Shown here: positions 8,512-18,500 of the stretch, one piece after another
Numbering within the stretch: the first letter of the stretch is position 1
How the letters are laid out: the number at the start of each line of letters is the position of its first letter
Source of the DNA: Candidatus Rifleibacteriota bacterium
GTDB lineage: Bacteria > Muiribacteriota > Ozemobacteria > Ozemobacterales > Ozemobacteraceae
Reading direction: 5' to 3'
NCBI GenBank assembly: GCA_024710355.1
Contig: JANJUX010000003.1
Coordinates: 121,005 to 185,004, forward strand
DNA: 64,000 nt
Translations under genes and position numbers: made by a program
Notes under the pieces: model-generated
What the model saw: the letters and a program-made list of their open reading frames with translations, nothing else
Told to the model about the DNA's origin: nothing
Databases searched by the model: none

Positions 8512-9629
8512 ACGATAAAGGCCTGAAAATCGGCGCTTACTACTACCCCGGCTGGCACCACTGCCGGGTGCGCGATGCGGCTTTTCCGCGCGGCTGGAGC
8601 GAATGGCAGCTGGTATATGACTGCCAGCCGTCATTTGCCGGGCACGATCAGCCCAAATTGCCGATGTGGGGCGCCGAAAACGAGGCCGACCCAGAAGTTT
8701 TCACAAAAAAGACCGACGCGGCCGAAAAATTCGGCGTCGATTTCTTTGTATTCGCCTATTACTGGTCACGCGGCAAGCGCCTGCTCGAAGGGGCTCTCGA
8801 CCAGGGCTTTCTCGGCCGGGCCGCCCGTGGTAAAACCAGATTTGCCCTGATGTGGGCGAACCGCATGCCGCGCAAGGTGATGCCGGTAAAAGATGCCGCC
8901 GCCCAGCTGATCGACCCGTCGCGCCTGGTCTATACCGATCCGGCCGATTTTTGTGATTTTGTCAGGTTCGTGGCCGGGCGATATTTTGTGCAGCCTGATT
9001 ATTATAAGGTTGACGGTGCCTGCTATCTCAGTATTTTCGATACGGCGTTCTTTATCAGGCAGCTCGGCCCGGCAACCGCCGCCAGAGCGATAACCGAAGC
9101 CCGGACAATTCTGGCAGAGATGGGTTTAAAACTGCATCTCGTTGCCATCGACCCGATTGCCGAACATCAGCCGCTGCTCAAGGAAATTGGTTTCGACAGT
9201 GTTACGCATTATGTTTTCCTACCCGACTGGAAAGGCGATTACCTGCAGGAATTCTCGGCCTGCGCCGCTCTGCGCCAGAAACAATGGGCAGAGTATCAGC
9301 CGGCCACCGGCCTGCCCTACGTGCCCTCGGTCAGTCCTGGCTGGGATGCCAACGCCCGCGCTGCCGATTACGGCAAGCAGAAACCGCAGAGATACCCATG
9401 GTCACCGATAATCACCGGCAATACTCCCGAAGCGTTCGGGGCATTTCTCGATGCCGCCGCCAGTTTTGCCTGCCATGAATCGAAGTTCCCCCACCCTGCG
9501 GTGATGATTTCATCATGGAACGAATGGAGCGAAGGGCATTATCTCGAACCCGACGTCAAAAACGGTTTTGCCCTGCTCGAACAGGTGCAGAAAGTCAAAC
9601 AACGTCACAATGCTCACCGCGACAAATAG
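8508..9629 (+). CDS. GH99-like / WbsX-like domain protein
   Basis: The 373-residue protein begins with YYYPGWH and continues with GWSEWQLV, FGVDFFVFAYYWSRGKRLLE, and ends with the highly characteristic SSWNEWSEGHYLEPD. These are hallmarks of the glycoside hydrolase 99-like family that includes the O-antigen biosynthesis protein WbsX. Members act on or build surface polysaccharides; the exact reaction is not certain. It starts with GTG at 8508 in a 4-base overlap with the aminotransferase gene, so the two are translationally coupled. Confidence 0.82.
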   Translation: MNDKGLKIGAYYYPGWHHCRVRDAAFPRGWSEWQLVYDCQPSFAGHDQPKLPMWGAENEADPEVFTKKTDAAEKFGVDFFVFAYYWSRGKRLLEGALDQGFLGRAARGKTRFALMWANRMPRKVMPVKDAAAQLIDPSRLVYTDPADFCDFVRFVAGRYFVQPDYYKVDGACYLSIFDTAFFIRQLGPATAARAITEARTILAEMGLKLHLVAIDPIAEHQPLLKEIGFDSVTHYVFLPDWKGDYLQEFSACAALRQKQWAEYQPATGLPYVPSVSPGWDANARAADYGKQKPQRYPWSPIITGNTPEAFGAFLDAAASFACHESKFPHPAVMISSWNEWSEGHYLEPDVKNGFALLEQVQKVKQRHNAHRDK

Positions 9630-9789
9630 ACATGGTAGGACAAGTAAACATGGTCAGCACCACGCCTGGACAAGTGAAATTTGTAATAAGCGTATTAACC
9701 CGGTTCACCAGTTCCAAATTATTCCTCAGCGGAAGACACCGGTGCAGGTGCGATAAAATACGGCAAAAGACAGGACAGACAGTATAAAA

Positions 9790-10689
9790 ATGAGTGAAAT
9801 AGACCCGCGATGGCCGTTGTTGACGGTAGATGTAGAACTGACAAATATCTGTGGTCAGAATTGTCTTTTCTGCCCAAGGGAGGCGATAACCCGACCACAG
9901 GGGGTTATGTCCTATGCCCTTTTTGAAAAGCTGATCAGACAGCTGGCGGCTGCCGGCTCGCGGGTGATTTTCTGTGGTATGGGTAACCCGCTGCTGCACC
10001 CTGATATCGCTGAAATCGGTCGTCTCTGCCGTTCACTGCCGCTGAACTACGGCCTGACGGTGCAGGCCCCTGCCCTCGACGCCGCCGGCCTCGAAAAAAT
10101 AGCCAGGTTACAGCCGGCTTTTATCGAAGTTTCGTTTCCGGCTGTCGATGAGAGCGAATTTGCCGTGATTTTTCCGGGGCAGAAAATGGCAGATTCCCTT
10201 TCAGGTTTACATAACCTTATCAGGCAGCGCGGGTCGAATCGCGGCATCACGATAAACGCTGTCATGACCGCTGGCAGCAAGGTTTCTGACAGCCAGATCA
10301 AAGAATTCTGGGCCAGCCATGGCCTGTCGTGCCGCGTACACCCCTGTCATTCGCGTGGTGGTAATCTTGAAAAAGCAGAGCTGCTGCTGGCGAAACCGCG
10401 ACCGGTAAAAGCCTGCGGCCTGTTTGCGACGCATTCATTCATCATCTGGGAAGGCAACCTGCTCGCCTGCTGCCACGATCTCGAAAACTCTACCGTTATC
10501 AGCGATCTCAATTCAACGCTGCTGCTCGAGGCTGCCGCCCGCAAAGTCGCCATTCTGCAGAGCGGCAGCATGCCCTTCAAAATCTGCCAGAGCTGCGACG
10601 AGCCCGCCGCCGGGCGCCCAATACCCGATCGCCCTTTCCCCGCATCGATAAAAGCCCGTTCCCGCTTTCTCAAGAAGCTTAATTGCTGA
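9790..10689 (+). CDS. Radical SAM protein
   Basis: The N-terminal CGQNCLFC provides the CX3CX2C ligands of a radical SAM [4Fe-4S] cluster, preceded by DVELTNIC as is usual. Further cysteines near the C-terminus (LLACCHDLE and KICQSCDEP) suggest an auxiliary cluster of SPASM or twitch type. The substrate cannot be told. It lies 160 bases beyond the GH99-like gene. A decayed copy of its last 110 bases occurs at 13347-13460, beyond the next gene. Confidence 0.8.
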   Translation: MSEIDPRWPLLTVDVELTNICGQNCLFCPREAITRPQGVMSYALFEKLIRQLAAAGSRVIFCGMGNPLLHPDIAEIGRLCRSLPLNYGLTVQAPALDAAGLEKIARLQPAFIEVSFPAVDESEFAVIFPGQKMADSLSGLHNLIRQRGSNRGITINAVMTAGSKVSDSQIKEFWASHGLSCRVHPCHSRGGNLEKAELLLAKPRPVKACGLFATHSFIIWEGNLLACCHDLENSTVISDLNSTLLLEAAARKVAILQSGSMPFKICQSCDEPAAGRPIPDRPFPASIKARSRFLKKLNC

Positions 10690-10791
10690 TACGTTAAAGG
10701 CATCAGAAGGCGTTAAGGTCACGCCATTATACGGTTGCACGGTAGATTAACCGTCTTGACACTTTGCGGTTTGATCATTAAAAATGCTTAT

Positions 10792-13341
10792 ATGAAAGTT
10801 ATCAGGCATAGATTTTTAGTCACATGGATACTGATTTTTTCGGTATTCATGCAGGGCTTTATACCGGCACTGGCGAATCAGCCTTTGTCGAACCAGACAT
10901 ATCAGGCTTACCAGGCCGCCTACCAGGACTACGTAAACGCAGTTCAATCCAATGCTTCGGTCGACGAGATCACTCAGAAGCACGAGGTATATCTGCGTGC
11001 CCAGGAAGCCTACAAGGGGCCATCTGCAGAGAATAACCAGCAGGATGCGGCTGACGCCGTGGCCGCGGCTGCAATGTATGAAGGCAATCAGGATTCTTCT
11101 GCTGCAGCTTCTCAGACGGTTGCTGTTACAGCTGAAGAGCTGAAAGAAGCTGAAGCGGCGACCCAGAAATGGCAGCACTGGCGTGAATTTCAGCAAAAGA
11201 TTATCTCTGGCACCCTCAAAATGCTTGGCGGTGCCAATAAGCCAGGCGACATGCCAATCTGGGAGCGAATCGCCTGGACCATTGGCAAGTCACTGATCCC
11301 GACGATGGGCGTTATCGTTGCTACTGCCCTTCTGGCACCTCTTTCACCGGTTGCGATGATTATTGGCGGTATCATTACAGGTGCCGCTCTGGCGGGCACC
11401 ATGACCTATGCTTTCGAAAAGCGCATGAACGCGAAATATAGAACCGTTCCGAAAGAAGAGGCCAAAATCTGGCGTGATGTTACGGTTCAAGCTTCGATAG
11501 AGGCGGTCATGGCGCCGTTCAACCTTGCAACCGGCGGTCTGTTCGGAATGGTTGGCCCTACAGTCGGGCATGCAATCGGCAAGGTGGCGCTGACGCAGGC
11601 GACCATTACCTTTATTGGCCGTGCCGTATCTAGCTCGGTCGGTGGCGGAGTAAAAAATATCTGGGCGAACTACTATTTCAAATACCCTGAAAAGATAGAA
11701 GCTAAGGAAGCCCGCATCGACGAGATACTCGACCAGCACCTTGCCAGTGGCGAACCTTTTTCTGAGGCGACGATAAAAGAACTCGATACCCTTCGTTCCG
11801 AAATCGACATGATGAAGGGCGAGCAGTATTCAAAAGAAGATGCCGTCAAGGATTTGAAACGTGCCGGTATATCTGCGGCAATTTCCGGTTTTGCCGGGTC
11901 GATAATTTCTGACAGAACTTATAACAGCGGTTTCGGCCGCTGGGCCGACCGTGCTTCACTGAAGCTTTTCGGCAGTGTTGCCAAAGGCAAAAGCATTGCC
12001 AGCCTTTTTTCAACCATGCCCGTAAATTTTGGCAGCGGCATGGCGGGTGCGTCACTTGAAAAGTCTTTTATCAGTTCAGACATCAAAGACCTGAGAAAAG
12101 TTCAGGGTAATTACAACGCTGACTCCGCAGTCTATGGCTATTACGAGAAAGTAATAGCGGAAAAAGAAGCGAAAAAAGATTCGATAAATGTTACCCAGGC
12201 CGGCTTTGACAGCATGATGAACAGCTTTGCCGTGCATGCAGCCAGGCTATCGGTCGACGCTATCAAATACAATGTTTACGATGGCCCGCAGGCCAGAAAA
12301 GCTGCAATCGAAAAACTCTACCGTGAAAAAGACCCCGAATGGCAGAAGGCTGACAAACTGCAGCAGAAGTATGAAAACATCAAAGATGCAGCTCCTAATC
12401 CCCTTAAATATCGGAATCCCGCTACCTTTGCCAGAGCAGTGATTGCGCATAAAAGGCAGCTTGACCAGGCGAGAAACGAGTGGCTCGAACAGGCCGATAC
12501 TGCGCAGCGGGCTGAAGCCAATCCTGCAAACGTGGCGCTCAAGAGCGAAATAAAAACCACCTATGAACGTGATGCAAAACTTACGCAGATACTTGAACTC
12601 GGGCGCCTCACCGGTGGCGATGCACACCTGGCGGCCATGAAAAAGGTTCTTCAGGCGCAGAACCCCACCCTCGCAGATGCCTCTGACGAAAAACTGACCG
12701 AACTTGCGGCTCAGGCCATCAAGCAGACCTACGTCGATAAATTTGCCAGCAGCAGCCAGCGGGCCAAAGCCATAGAAGAAACCCTCGAGCTGAAAAGAAA
12801 GCACAAGGCCGGCGAAGTCGACCTGTCTGCCGATGAAGCGAAACTGCTGACCGGTAAGGCTGCGGTTATCAGTCCGTCACAGTATAAAGCGGCTCTGGTC
12901 GAAAAATATGTTTACGAGCTTAAAGCCGGTAACACCAGATGGGACGACGTCGAAAGAAAGATGCCGGCAATTCTCGCGCGGGCCGAAAGGGAAATGCTGT
13001 CACAGTATAACAACAACTGGGGCAGTGTTCTGGTGGCAGAAGCCTACGCCAATGGTCTGGCTCAATACAAATACAGCCCCGAAGGTTCGGTAAATTTCAG
13101 TGGTGAAATGAAAAAAATCATCAAAAATATTCCCACGATGTTGAAAAACAACATTCTTGGCGAATACACCAACGAAGTGAACAAGGCCATTATCAGCAAC
13201 GTCATACCCCAGAACACTGCGGGCCTTGACGGGTATCTGAGCAAGTTTGGCGAAACGGCGATAAATGAAGCCACCGGCAAAGTAATCAATACCGTCTACG
13301 ATGCTTCGAGCGAAAAGCTTGTTTCCAGCTTTTTCCGCTGA
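10792..13341 (+). CDS. Large exported protein of unknown function, 849 aa
   Basis: From ATG 10792 the protein has a clear signal peptide (FLVTWILIFSVFMQGFIPALA-N). The mature part begins with Gln/Tyr/Ala-rich helices, then has a glycine-rich hydrophobic stretch (about residues 165-200, LIPTMGVIVATALLAPLSPVAMIIGG) and a long helical, charged remainder with many Lys/Glu. No enzymatic motif is visible. An upstream in-frame ATG at 10735 would destroy the signal peptide. Hydrophobic glycine-rich segments within a helical exported protein recall membrane-inserting secreted proteins, but this is only analogy. Confidence 0.7.
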   Translation: MKVIRHRFLVTWILIFSVFMQGFIPALANQPLSNQTYQAYQAAYQDYVNAVQSNASVDEITQKHEVYLRAQEAYKGPSAENNQQDAADAVAAAAMYEGNQDSSAAASQTVAVTAEELKEAEAATQKWQHWREFQQKIISGTLKMLGGANKPGDMPIWERIAWTIGKSLIPTMGVIVATALLAPLSPVAMIIGGIITGAALAGTMTYAFEKRMNAKYRTVPKEEAKIWRDVTVQASIEAVMAPFNLATGGLFGMVGPTVGHAIGKVALTQATITFIGRAVSSSVGGGVKNIWANYYFKYPEKIEAKEARIDEILDQHLASGEPFSEATIKELDTLRSEIDMMKGEQYSKEDAVKDLKRAGISAAISGFAGSIISDRTYNSGFGRWADRASLKLFGSVAKGKSIASLFSTMPVNFGSGMAGASLEKSFISSDIKDLRKVQGNYNADSAVYGYYEKVIAEKEAKKDSINVTQAGFDSMMNSFAVHAARLSVDAIKYNVYDGPQARKAAIEKLYREKDPEWQKADKLQQKYENIKDAAPNPLKYRNPATFARAVIAHKRQLDQARNEWLEQADTAQRAEANPANVALKSEIKTTYERDAKLTQILELGRLTGGDAHLAAMKKVLQAQNPTLADASDEKLTELAAQAIKQTYVDKFASSSQRAKAIEETLELKRKHKAGEVDLSADEAKLLTGKAAVISPSQYKAALVEKYVYELKAGNTRWDDVERKMPAILARAEREMLSQYNNNWGSVLVAEAYANGLAQYKYSPEGSVNFSGEMKKIIKNIPTMLKNNILGEYTNEVNKAIISNVIPQNTAGLDGYLSKFGETAINEATGKVINTVYDASSEKLVSSFFR

Positions 13342-13346
13342 TTTTC

Positions 13347-13460
13347 TGCCCTGCAGAATCTGCCGGAGCTGCGCGGCGCCATCGGCCGCTCAATGCCTGA
13401 TCGCCCTTTCCCCGCACCGATATGTAATGCCCCCCGCTGTCTCAAAAAACTTTATAGCCT
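13347..13460 (+). pseudogene. Decayed duplicate of the 3' end of the radical SAM gene
   Basis: Bases 13347-13460 align closely with 10571-10689, the 3' end of the radical SAM gene. The stretch GATCGCCCTTTCCCCGCA is identical, and AAATCTGCC.GAGCTGCG, the cysteine-pair region, is nearly so. Small indels break the frame. It begins 5 bases after the stop codon of the exported-protein gene. It is best read as the remnant of a second radical SAM gene copy. Confidence 0.75.
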
Positions 13461-13466
13461 TTAATT

Positions 13467-13759
13467 TATCTCTCTGTCGCCATTTTTACCGGCGTTGTCA
13501 TTGGTATGGATAACTTGATTTGCTTTCATGCTAACAACGCGCATGAAATTATTCCTGTTTTTCACCAAATTATTGATGATTACCTGGAAGCCTGCGAAGA
13601 AAAAGGCATTAAGCCTCAGAAAAACTTTTCTGGCCGATTCATACTTAGACTGCCACCGAAACTTCATGCAAAAATTGCAGCAATGGCAAATTCCACAGAA
13701 AAGAGCATAAAACGCCTGGATTACTGAACAACTCGAAAGAAAGCGGTGGCCCGATTTGC
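13467..13759 (+). pseudogene. HicB-family antitoxin relic (frameshifted, cut by an IS)
   Basis: Translation from 13467 gives IFTGVVIGMDNLICFHA, then DDYLEACEEKGIKPQKNFSG and RFILRLPPKLHAKIA, the HicB C-terminal partner-binding and ribbon-helix-helix region. At 13710 one extra A in an A-run shifts the frame; moving one base restores SINAWITEQLERKRW, the usual end of the helix. The N-terminal part is eroded, and the IS3-family element begins at 13760. No hicA is visible. A shorter intact frame (13506-13727) exists but lacks both ends of the family. Confidence 0.7.
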
Positions 13760-13790
13760 TGGTCAAGTTTTTGTGATTTATAAGTGATTC

Positions 13791-14528
13791 TCATGCTGCC
13801 AGTTTGACCTCGGGCTTTCCAAAGTAAACCATGTCTGGTGTTTGGTAGTCAAGGGTTTGATGAAACCGGCTCTGGTTGTAGAAAATAAAATAAGACCGCA
13901 GGCTTTGCCTTGCTTCTTGCATTGTTTGGTATGCCTTTAAATAAACCTCCTCGTATTTGACGCTACGCCACAGGCGCTCGATGAAAACATTGTCAACCCA
14001 TCGGCCCTTGCCGTCCATACTGATCTTAACGCCATGGGCCTTTAAAACGCTTGTAAATGAGTCTGATGTGAACTGACTGCCCTGATCGGTATTAAAGATT
14101 TCCGGCGGGCCGAATCTTTGAATTGCATCTTCCAGCGCCTCTATGCAAAACGATGCATCCATCGTATTTGACAACCGCCATGACATTACCTTTCGGCTGT
14201 AAAGGTCTATAATCGCGACCAGATAAGCAAACCCCTTAGCCATCGGCAGATACGTAATATCCGTTGCCCAGACCTGGTTTACTCTCTCAATCTGTAGATC
14301 TTTCAGCAGATACGGATAGATATGGTCGCCAGACTTGGGAATTGACGTCTTGGGCTTACGATAAATCGCTTCTAAGCCCATTTTTCGCATTAACCGTCTG
14401 ACTTTGCCTCGGCCTATCAAGAAACCACGGTTGTTAAGCTCGACCTGGATCTTTCTGGCACCATAGAACGGTAGTGCCAGATGAATCTTGTCAATCGCAA
14501 GCATAAGATCGAGTTCTTGCTGACTAAC
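13791..14528 (-). pseudogene. IS3-family transposase orfB, C-terminal part, interrupted by the prophage
   Basis: The segment encodes the rve integrase core: the first aspartate in ATDITYLP, the second in FNTDQGSQF, and the glutamate in FIERLWRSVKYEEVY. It begins in mid-gene at the phage junction; the missing first 32 residues are at 52741-52836. Joining the pieces at the shared GTTAGT gives a transposase of about 275 residues. An internal ATG at 14504 could still yield a 237-residue protein with all catalytic residues but without the N-terminal region. Confidence 0.92.
14524..14528. repeat. Prophage target-site duplication, left copy
   Basis: CTAAC borders the left end of the prophage and recurs at 52742-52746 at its right end. 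Mu-type transposition leaves a 5-bp duplication. One extra base (A, 14523 and 52741) also matches, so a 6-bp reading, ACTAAC, cannot be excluded. Confidence 0.88.
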
Positions 14529-14544
14529 TATAACCGGTCAAATG

Positions 14545-14575
14545 TTTTGACACTTTTTTGCATTTATTTTGACAC
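14545..14575. repeat. Transposase-binding-type repeats at the left prophage end
   Basis: TTTTGACAC occurs at 14545-14553 and 14567-14575, 22 bases apart. The same 9-mer is present in inverted form (GTGTCAAAA) at the other prophage end. Paired inverted sites at both termini are the expected arrangement for MuA-type transposase binding sites; binding is inferred. Confidence 0.65.
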
Positions 14576-14584
14576 TTTTAACAT

Positions 14585-14621
14585 AAAAAAAAGAGAGCCG
14601 ATCAACGACCCTCTTTTTTTT
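14585..14621 (-). terminator. Probable bidirectional terminator at the prophage end
   Basis: AAAAAAAAGAG (14585-14595) pairs with CTCTTTTTTTT (14611-14621). It lies 10 bases beyond the stop codon of the adenine methylase gene and would end late transcription before the phage terminus. Confidence 0.6.
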
Positions 14622-14631
14622 TATAAGCCCG

Positions 14632-15447
14632 TTAAAAGGATATTATTAGCTCTTTTACTTTCTGAGACTTATCACCACCTCCAATAGAATAAGTCGTAGA
14701 AACACTTTCAAACGTGAAGCTCTTGAATATTTTTCTGACTTCGGGAGTGTCGTTCAGCGATAGAATGAATTTACCCTTAATCGAAAACAGCAGCTGTGCA
14801 AGCTTTTCAAAATCGGATCTGTTAAAAACGCCTTTGCCATAATCGTTTTCGTTGCCATAGTAAGGCGAATCAATATAGAAAAGAGTTGTGGGGCGGTCGT
14901 AACGTGCGATGAAATCAGCATAGTCCAGATTTTCAATCTGGACAGCTGCAAGCCGCTCATGAAGCTCTTCGAGATTGGCTTCAATTCTAGTTATGTCGAA
15001 ACGGCCTTTTTCTTGCGGCGAATAGCCGTATGTCCGGCCGGAAACCTTGCCACCAAATGACAGCTTCTGGAGATAAAAAAATCTGGCCGCACGCTCGATA
15101 TCTGTAAGAGTTTCTGGCTCTGTGTTTTTCAGTCGATCGAATTCTGACCTGGTTGTAACGTGCCAGCGCATGAAGTTGACGAACTCAATGAAGTGGCGCT
15201 GCAGAACTTTCAAGAACGTTGTCACGTCTTTAGAAACGTCGTTTATTACTTCGGCATCGGCTTGAAATGGGCGTCTGAAAAAAACACCGCCCATGCCAAA
15301 AAACGGTTCGGCGTAGCAGGCATGATTGATTTTCTGAATTTTTTCGATCAATGGTTTCGACAAGAGTCGTTTTCCGCCCTGGTAAGGCGCGGGTGGAGCA
15401 ATGGGTTTAATTGGCTTTTGCTGCGGATAAGATGTTGATTGATGCAT
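14632..15447 (-). CDS. DNA adenine methyltransferase, D12 class (Dam-like)
   Basis: The 271-residue protein has the class alpha N6-adenine layout: the AdoMet-binding motif I near the N-terminus (PYQGGKRLLSKPL and AEPFFGMGGVFFRRP) and the catalytic motif IV as DSPYY in TLFYIDSPYYGNEND. The usual form is DPPY; DSPY variants are known in active enzymes. It is the last phage gene before the right (non-repressor) end, the position at which Mu carries its mom DNA-modification gene. Protection of phage DNA from restriction is the likely role. Confidence 0.85.
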   Translation of the reverse strand: MHQSTSYPQQKPIKPIAPPAPYQGGKRLLSKPLIEKIQKINHACYAEPFFGMGGVFFRRPFQADAEVINDVSKDVTTFLKVLQRHFIEFVNFMRWHVTTRSEFDRLKNTEPETLTDIERAARFFYLQKLSFGGKVSGRTYGYSPQEKGRFDITRIEANLEELHERLAAVQIENLDYADFIARYDRPTTLFYIDSPYYGNENDYGKGVFNRSDFEKLAQLLFSIKGKFILSLNDTPEVRKIFKSFTFESVSTTYSIGGGDKSQKVKELIISF

Positions 15448-15520
15448 TATGTTTTCTCCTTTGCGGTTGGTGACATATTGATACCTTGTGTTGGTTTTGC
15501 GCTATACAACACGGCGGCGC

Positions 15521-18500
15521 TTATGCTGCCTTTTTCAGTCTTTCTCTTATGGTTGCCTGATTTTCTTCGATTGCTTTATTTACGGCATCGATGTATTCGC
15601 GTTGTTCGTCGGGCGCGGCGTTCTCGATGGCTGCCAGCCGGTCAGAAAGCTTGATGTTTTCTTCCTGCAGTTTCTGAACAACCATAATCAGCGCCGAAAC
15701 GGTTTTGGTCAGATCGCGGCCTTCTTCGATGTATTCGCTGCCGTCTTCGGCCTTCTGAACAGTGAATTTCTTAGCTTTGTTGCTCAAGCGCTTGTAATCT
15801 ACCTTACCTTTTATCGGCCGCATGGTATTGATGATTTCAAGGGCTTCTTCAATGCTTTCGGGCATTTCGGTTCGGTCCGTAAATGACAGGGCGCTGCAGT
15901 TGTTGCCGACGTAGATGTTGCCGTTGGTGGCAAAACCATAATCTGTTGAGTTTTGCACGGACGAAAAAATTATAGCGGTGCCCCAAAGCGTCCCTTTGTT
16001 GCCAGGGTCGATATCGACCCTGGCGCTATAAGAAGAATCCGAATACCACGCCGCAATTCTCCCATCATAAACCATGGCTTCCGCATGGCTAGTTGTGCTG
16101 TTCGTATAATAAGACCTGAAGCACATGTCTACAAGCCCGGACTTAGTGCCCATTGCTATACCGTGAACCTGTCCGCCAACATTATAAGATCGAAATAAGC
16201 CGCCAGATTTAAACGTGATGCCAGCTATTACGCCTTCCCCTACGGAGTTCAAAAAGCTGAACATAGGAGAAGATGAGCCGCCAAGCTTAAGATCACCAGC
16301 GTCCAAATCAAGCAAGCTGCCGGCTGTGGCCGAATAGTTCGTGCTTTTCAACTGGCCCGCTACAACCTTGTCAGCCGTTACGGTTCCCTGTTGGCCGCTG
16401 GTCCAGTAAGTCGAGGCGGCTCCTTCTTCAAACTGTGCGGCAGCCAAAGTAATGTTACCGACGCCTGTGTGAGTCGCGACCACTTTAATCATTGCAAATG
16501 CAGTATTTGCAGGCGATGTGAAATTAAAAGAATACCTGGTTGGCACTGTTTGCGGCTGAAAAGCAGACGCCGCCGTGGTAGTGCTAATAACCGCCCCCGA
16601 GTTGTTATACCAGGTAACGGTTATGGTTGCTGTTGATGCTGTAAGCGTTGCCCCTTTCAGAGACATGCTAAGGGCGTACGGGGTGGTTGCTTTTGCTGCA
16701 AATTTCTGCGTAAAAAGAGCTATCTGGTTTCCGCTTGCGGCAGGCACTATCATCAACGCGTTGCTACCGGGTTCTGAGCTTCTACTGCTTATCGGGTAAG
16801 TTGTGCTGTTTTTGTGATAAGCTTGCAGCGTGCCGCTACCACTGATCACCTCGCAAATCCAGCCACCAATTTTCAAACCGTTGGCTGCAGTATAGCTTGT
16901 ATACGATGTCGAATACGGAACGCCGTCGAAAGCGGGGTCAGGACAGCGGTTTTTGCCGTAGACCTGTAATTCGGTGGTTTTCACAACAGTGGCGTCGACC
17001 TTGTCGGCGGTCACACAACCCACAGAAAGGTGTGCCGTTTCAATCGCACCCGCTTCTATTTTTGCCGCCTTGACGGCTCCAGCAGCAAGCTTTTCGGTAA
17101 TGATTGCGCCGTCCTGAATCAAAGTGGCGGGGAGGACTTCTTCAAGACGGAAGTCCTGAGCTTCCATGTAACCAGCATTTGCACCGTAGTTCAGGAGAAA
17201 GCCTATTTTCATGCTACGTGCGTCCGAAGAAGCCGGCCATGATGTCCCCGCACCGACAAGCACCGCATACTCCGTCCATGTCGTTGCCGGAGTTTGTCCA
17301 GCCACTATGTAATAGCCTTCATTTGACGGTATCTTAGCTCCGGCAGAATTATAAGTCTGCCAGCACATGTATAAAATTCCGTTGGATGTCGAACTTTTGC
17401 GAACCCATGCTCTTACCCGGTATGTTTTTGACGGGTCTAGTGCATAATATTTGTTCGTAAACGGATACGAACCGGCATTTGTGGCTGAACGCAGCACATT
17501 GTTACCGACTTTGCCATCGGTTACCGTTGCAAAAACATGAGCAAGTCCACCGCGGCTCATCCATGCGCTAGGATCTTCAAAACTCGGGTCATCGTTCAGC
17601 GCTGCACCGGCTTTTCCAACCAATATTTTTTCAGCCGTAACTGCCCCGGCAGCAAGCTTTGCAGTGGTCACCGCCTCCGCAAACAATTTGTCAGTCGTGA
17701 CCGCGCCATCTTTGATCAGGGTGGTGGGCAGAACTTCTTCGAGGCGGTTATCTTGCACTTCAGTGTAAACGGTGGCTCCCGGTGTTCCGTTGTTTACATC
17801 TGCCCTGATTTTAACATAGCGTGCGGTTGCTGGGTAGGTCACTATGGCAGTATAAAAAGTCCAGACGCCATTAGGTGGCGAACCAACAAGCGTCGTTGTT
17901 GCGGCAAGAGCGGTTTTATTTGCATCGTATGGAACGTCATAAAAATATGCTGGTCCGCCAACGCCGTTGACTCCGCGAGCCCAGAAGGATCGGCGATAGG
18001 TGCGTGTTGGGTCGATGGGAACGAATACCGTTGAGGTGGCCGAACCATAGGCGTTAACACGTGTGCGGAAAACCTTATTTCCTGATGCTGCGCCACTTGT
18101 AAATGTTTCAATTGTTCCGTATGCAAGGGCCCATGCTGTCAAGTCTTCAAAATTCGGGTCTGGCGCAAGCGCCGCGCCGGGTGCTGCAACAATAAGCTTA
18201 TCTGTGGTCACGCTGCTATTTGTAAGTTTTCCACCGAGGATGGTTGTTACCCCGGCATTGACATCAGCTGCAGCTCCACCAGCAACAACCACTTCTCCGG
18301 CTTTAATTTTTGCTGCAGTTACGCAGCCAGCAGCAAGATTTTCGGTAACTATCTGACCTGCGCCGATTTCCGTAACTGACATGTTTTTGACAAACATGCT
18401 GGTCGATACGGTATTATTCCAGTTCAAAAAACGAATTGCGCCCCATTTTGCCGCAGCAGACGCCTGAATATATGGCTGGCCGCCGTTAAGGTGCTGTGGC

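Larger units (their letters stand above)
13760..14528 (-). mobile_element. IS3-family element, left part
   Basis: The left terminus is TGGTCAAG at 13760-13767, matched by inverted CTTGACCA at 53182-53189. With the prophage and one copy of the target duplication removed, the element is about 1.2 kb with orfA and orfB, normal for IS3. The interior TATAAGTGAT is also shared between the two ends. Flanking bases (TTGC on the left, ATTT on the right) do not match, so no target duplication of the IS itself can be seen. Confidence 0.8.

Noticed and set aside
7855..8634. Minus-strand open frame opposite the aminotransferase gene
   Set aside because: The plus strand encodes a clear class V aminotransferase with all motifs; the other frame is its shadow.
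13506..13727. Intact 73-codon HicB-like gene
   Set aside because: The frame starts inside the conserved fold and ends prematurely. Homology continues upstream and, after a one-base shift, downstream, so it is a relic rather than a gene.
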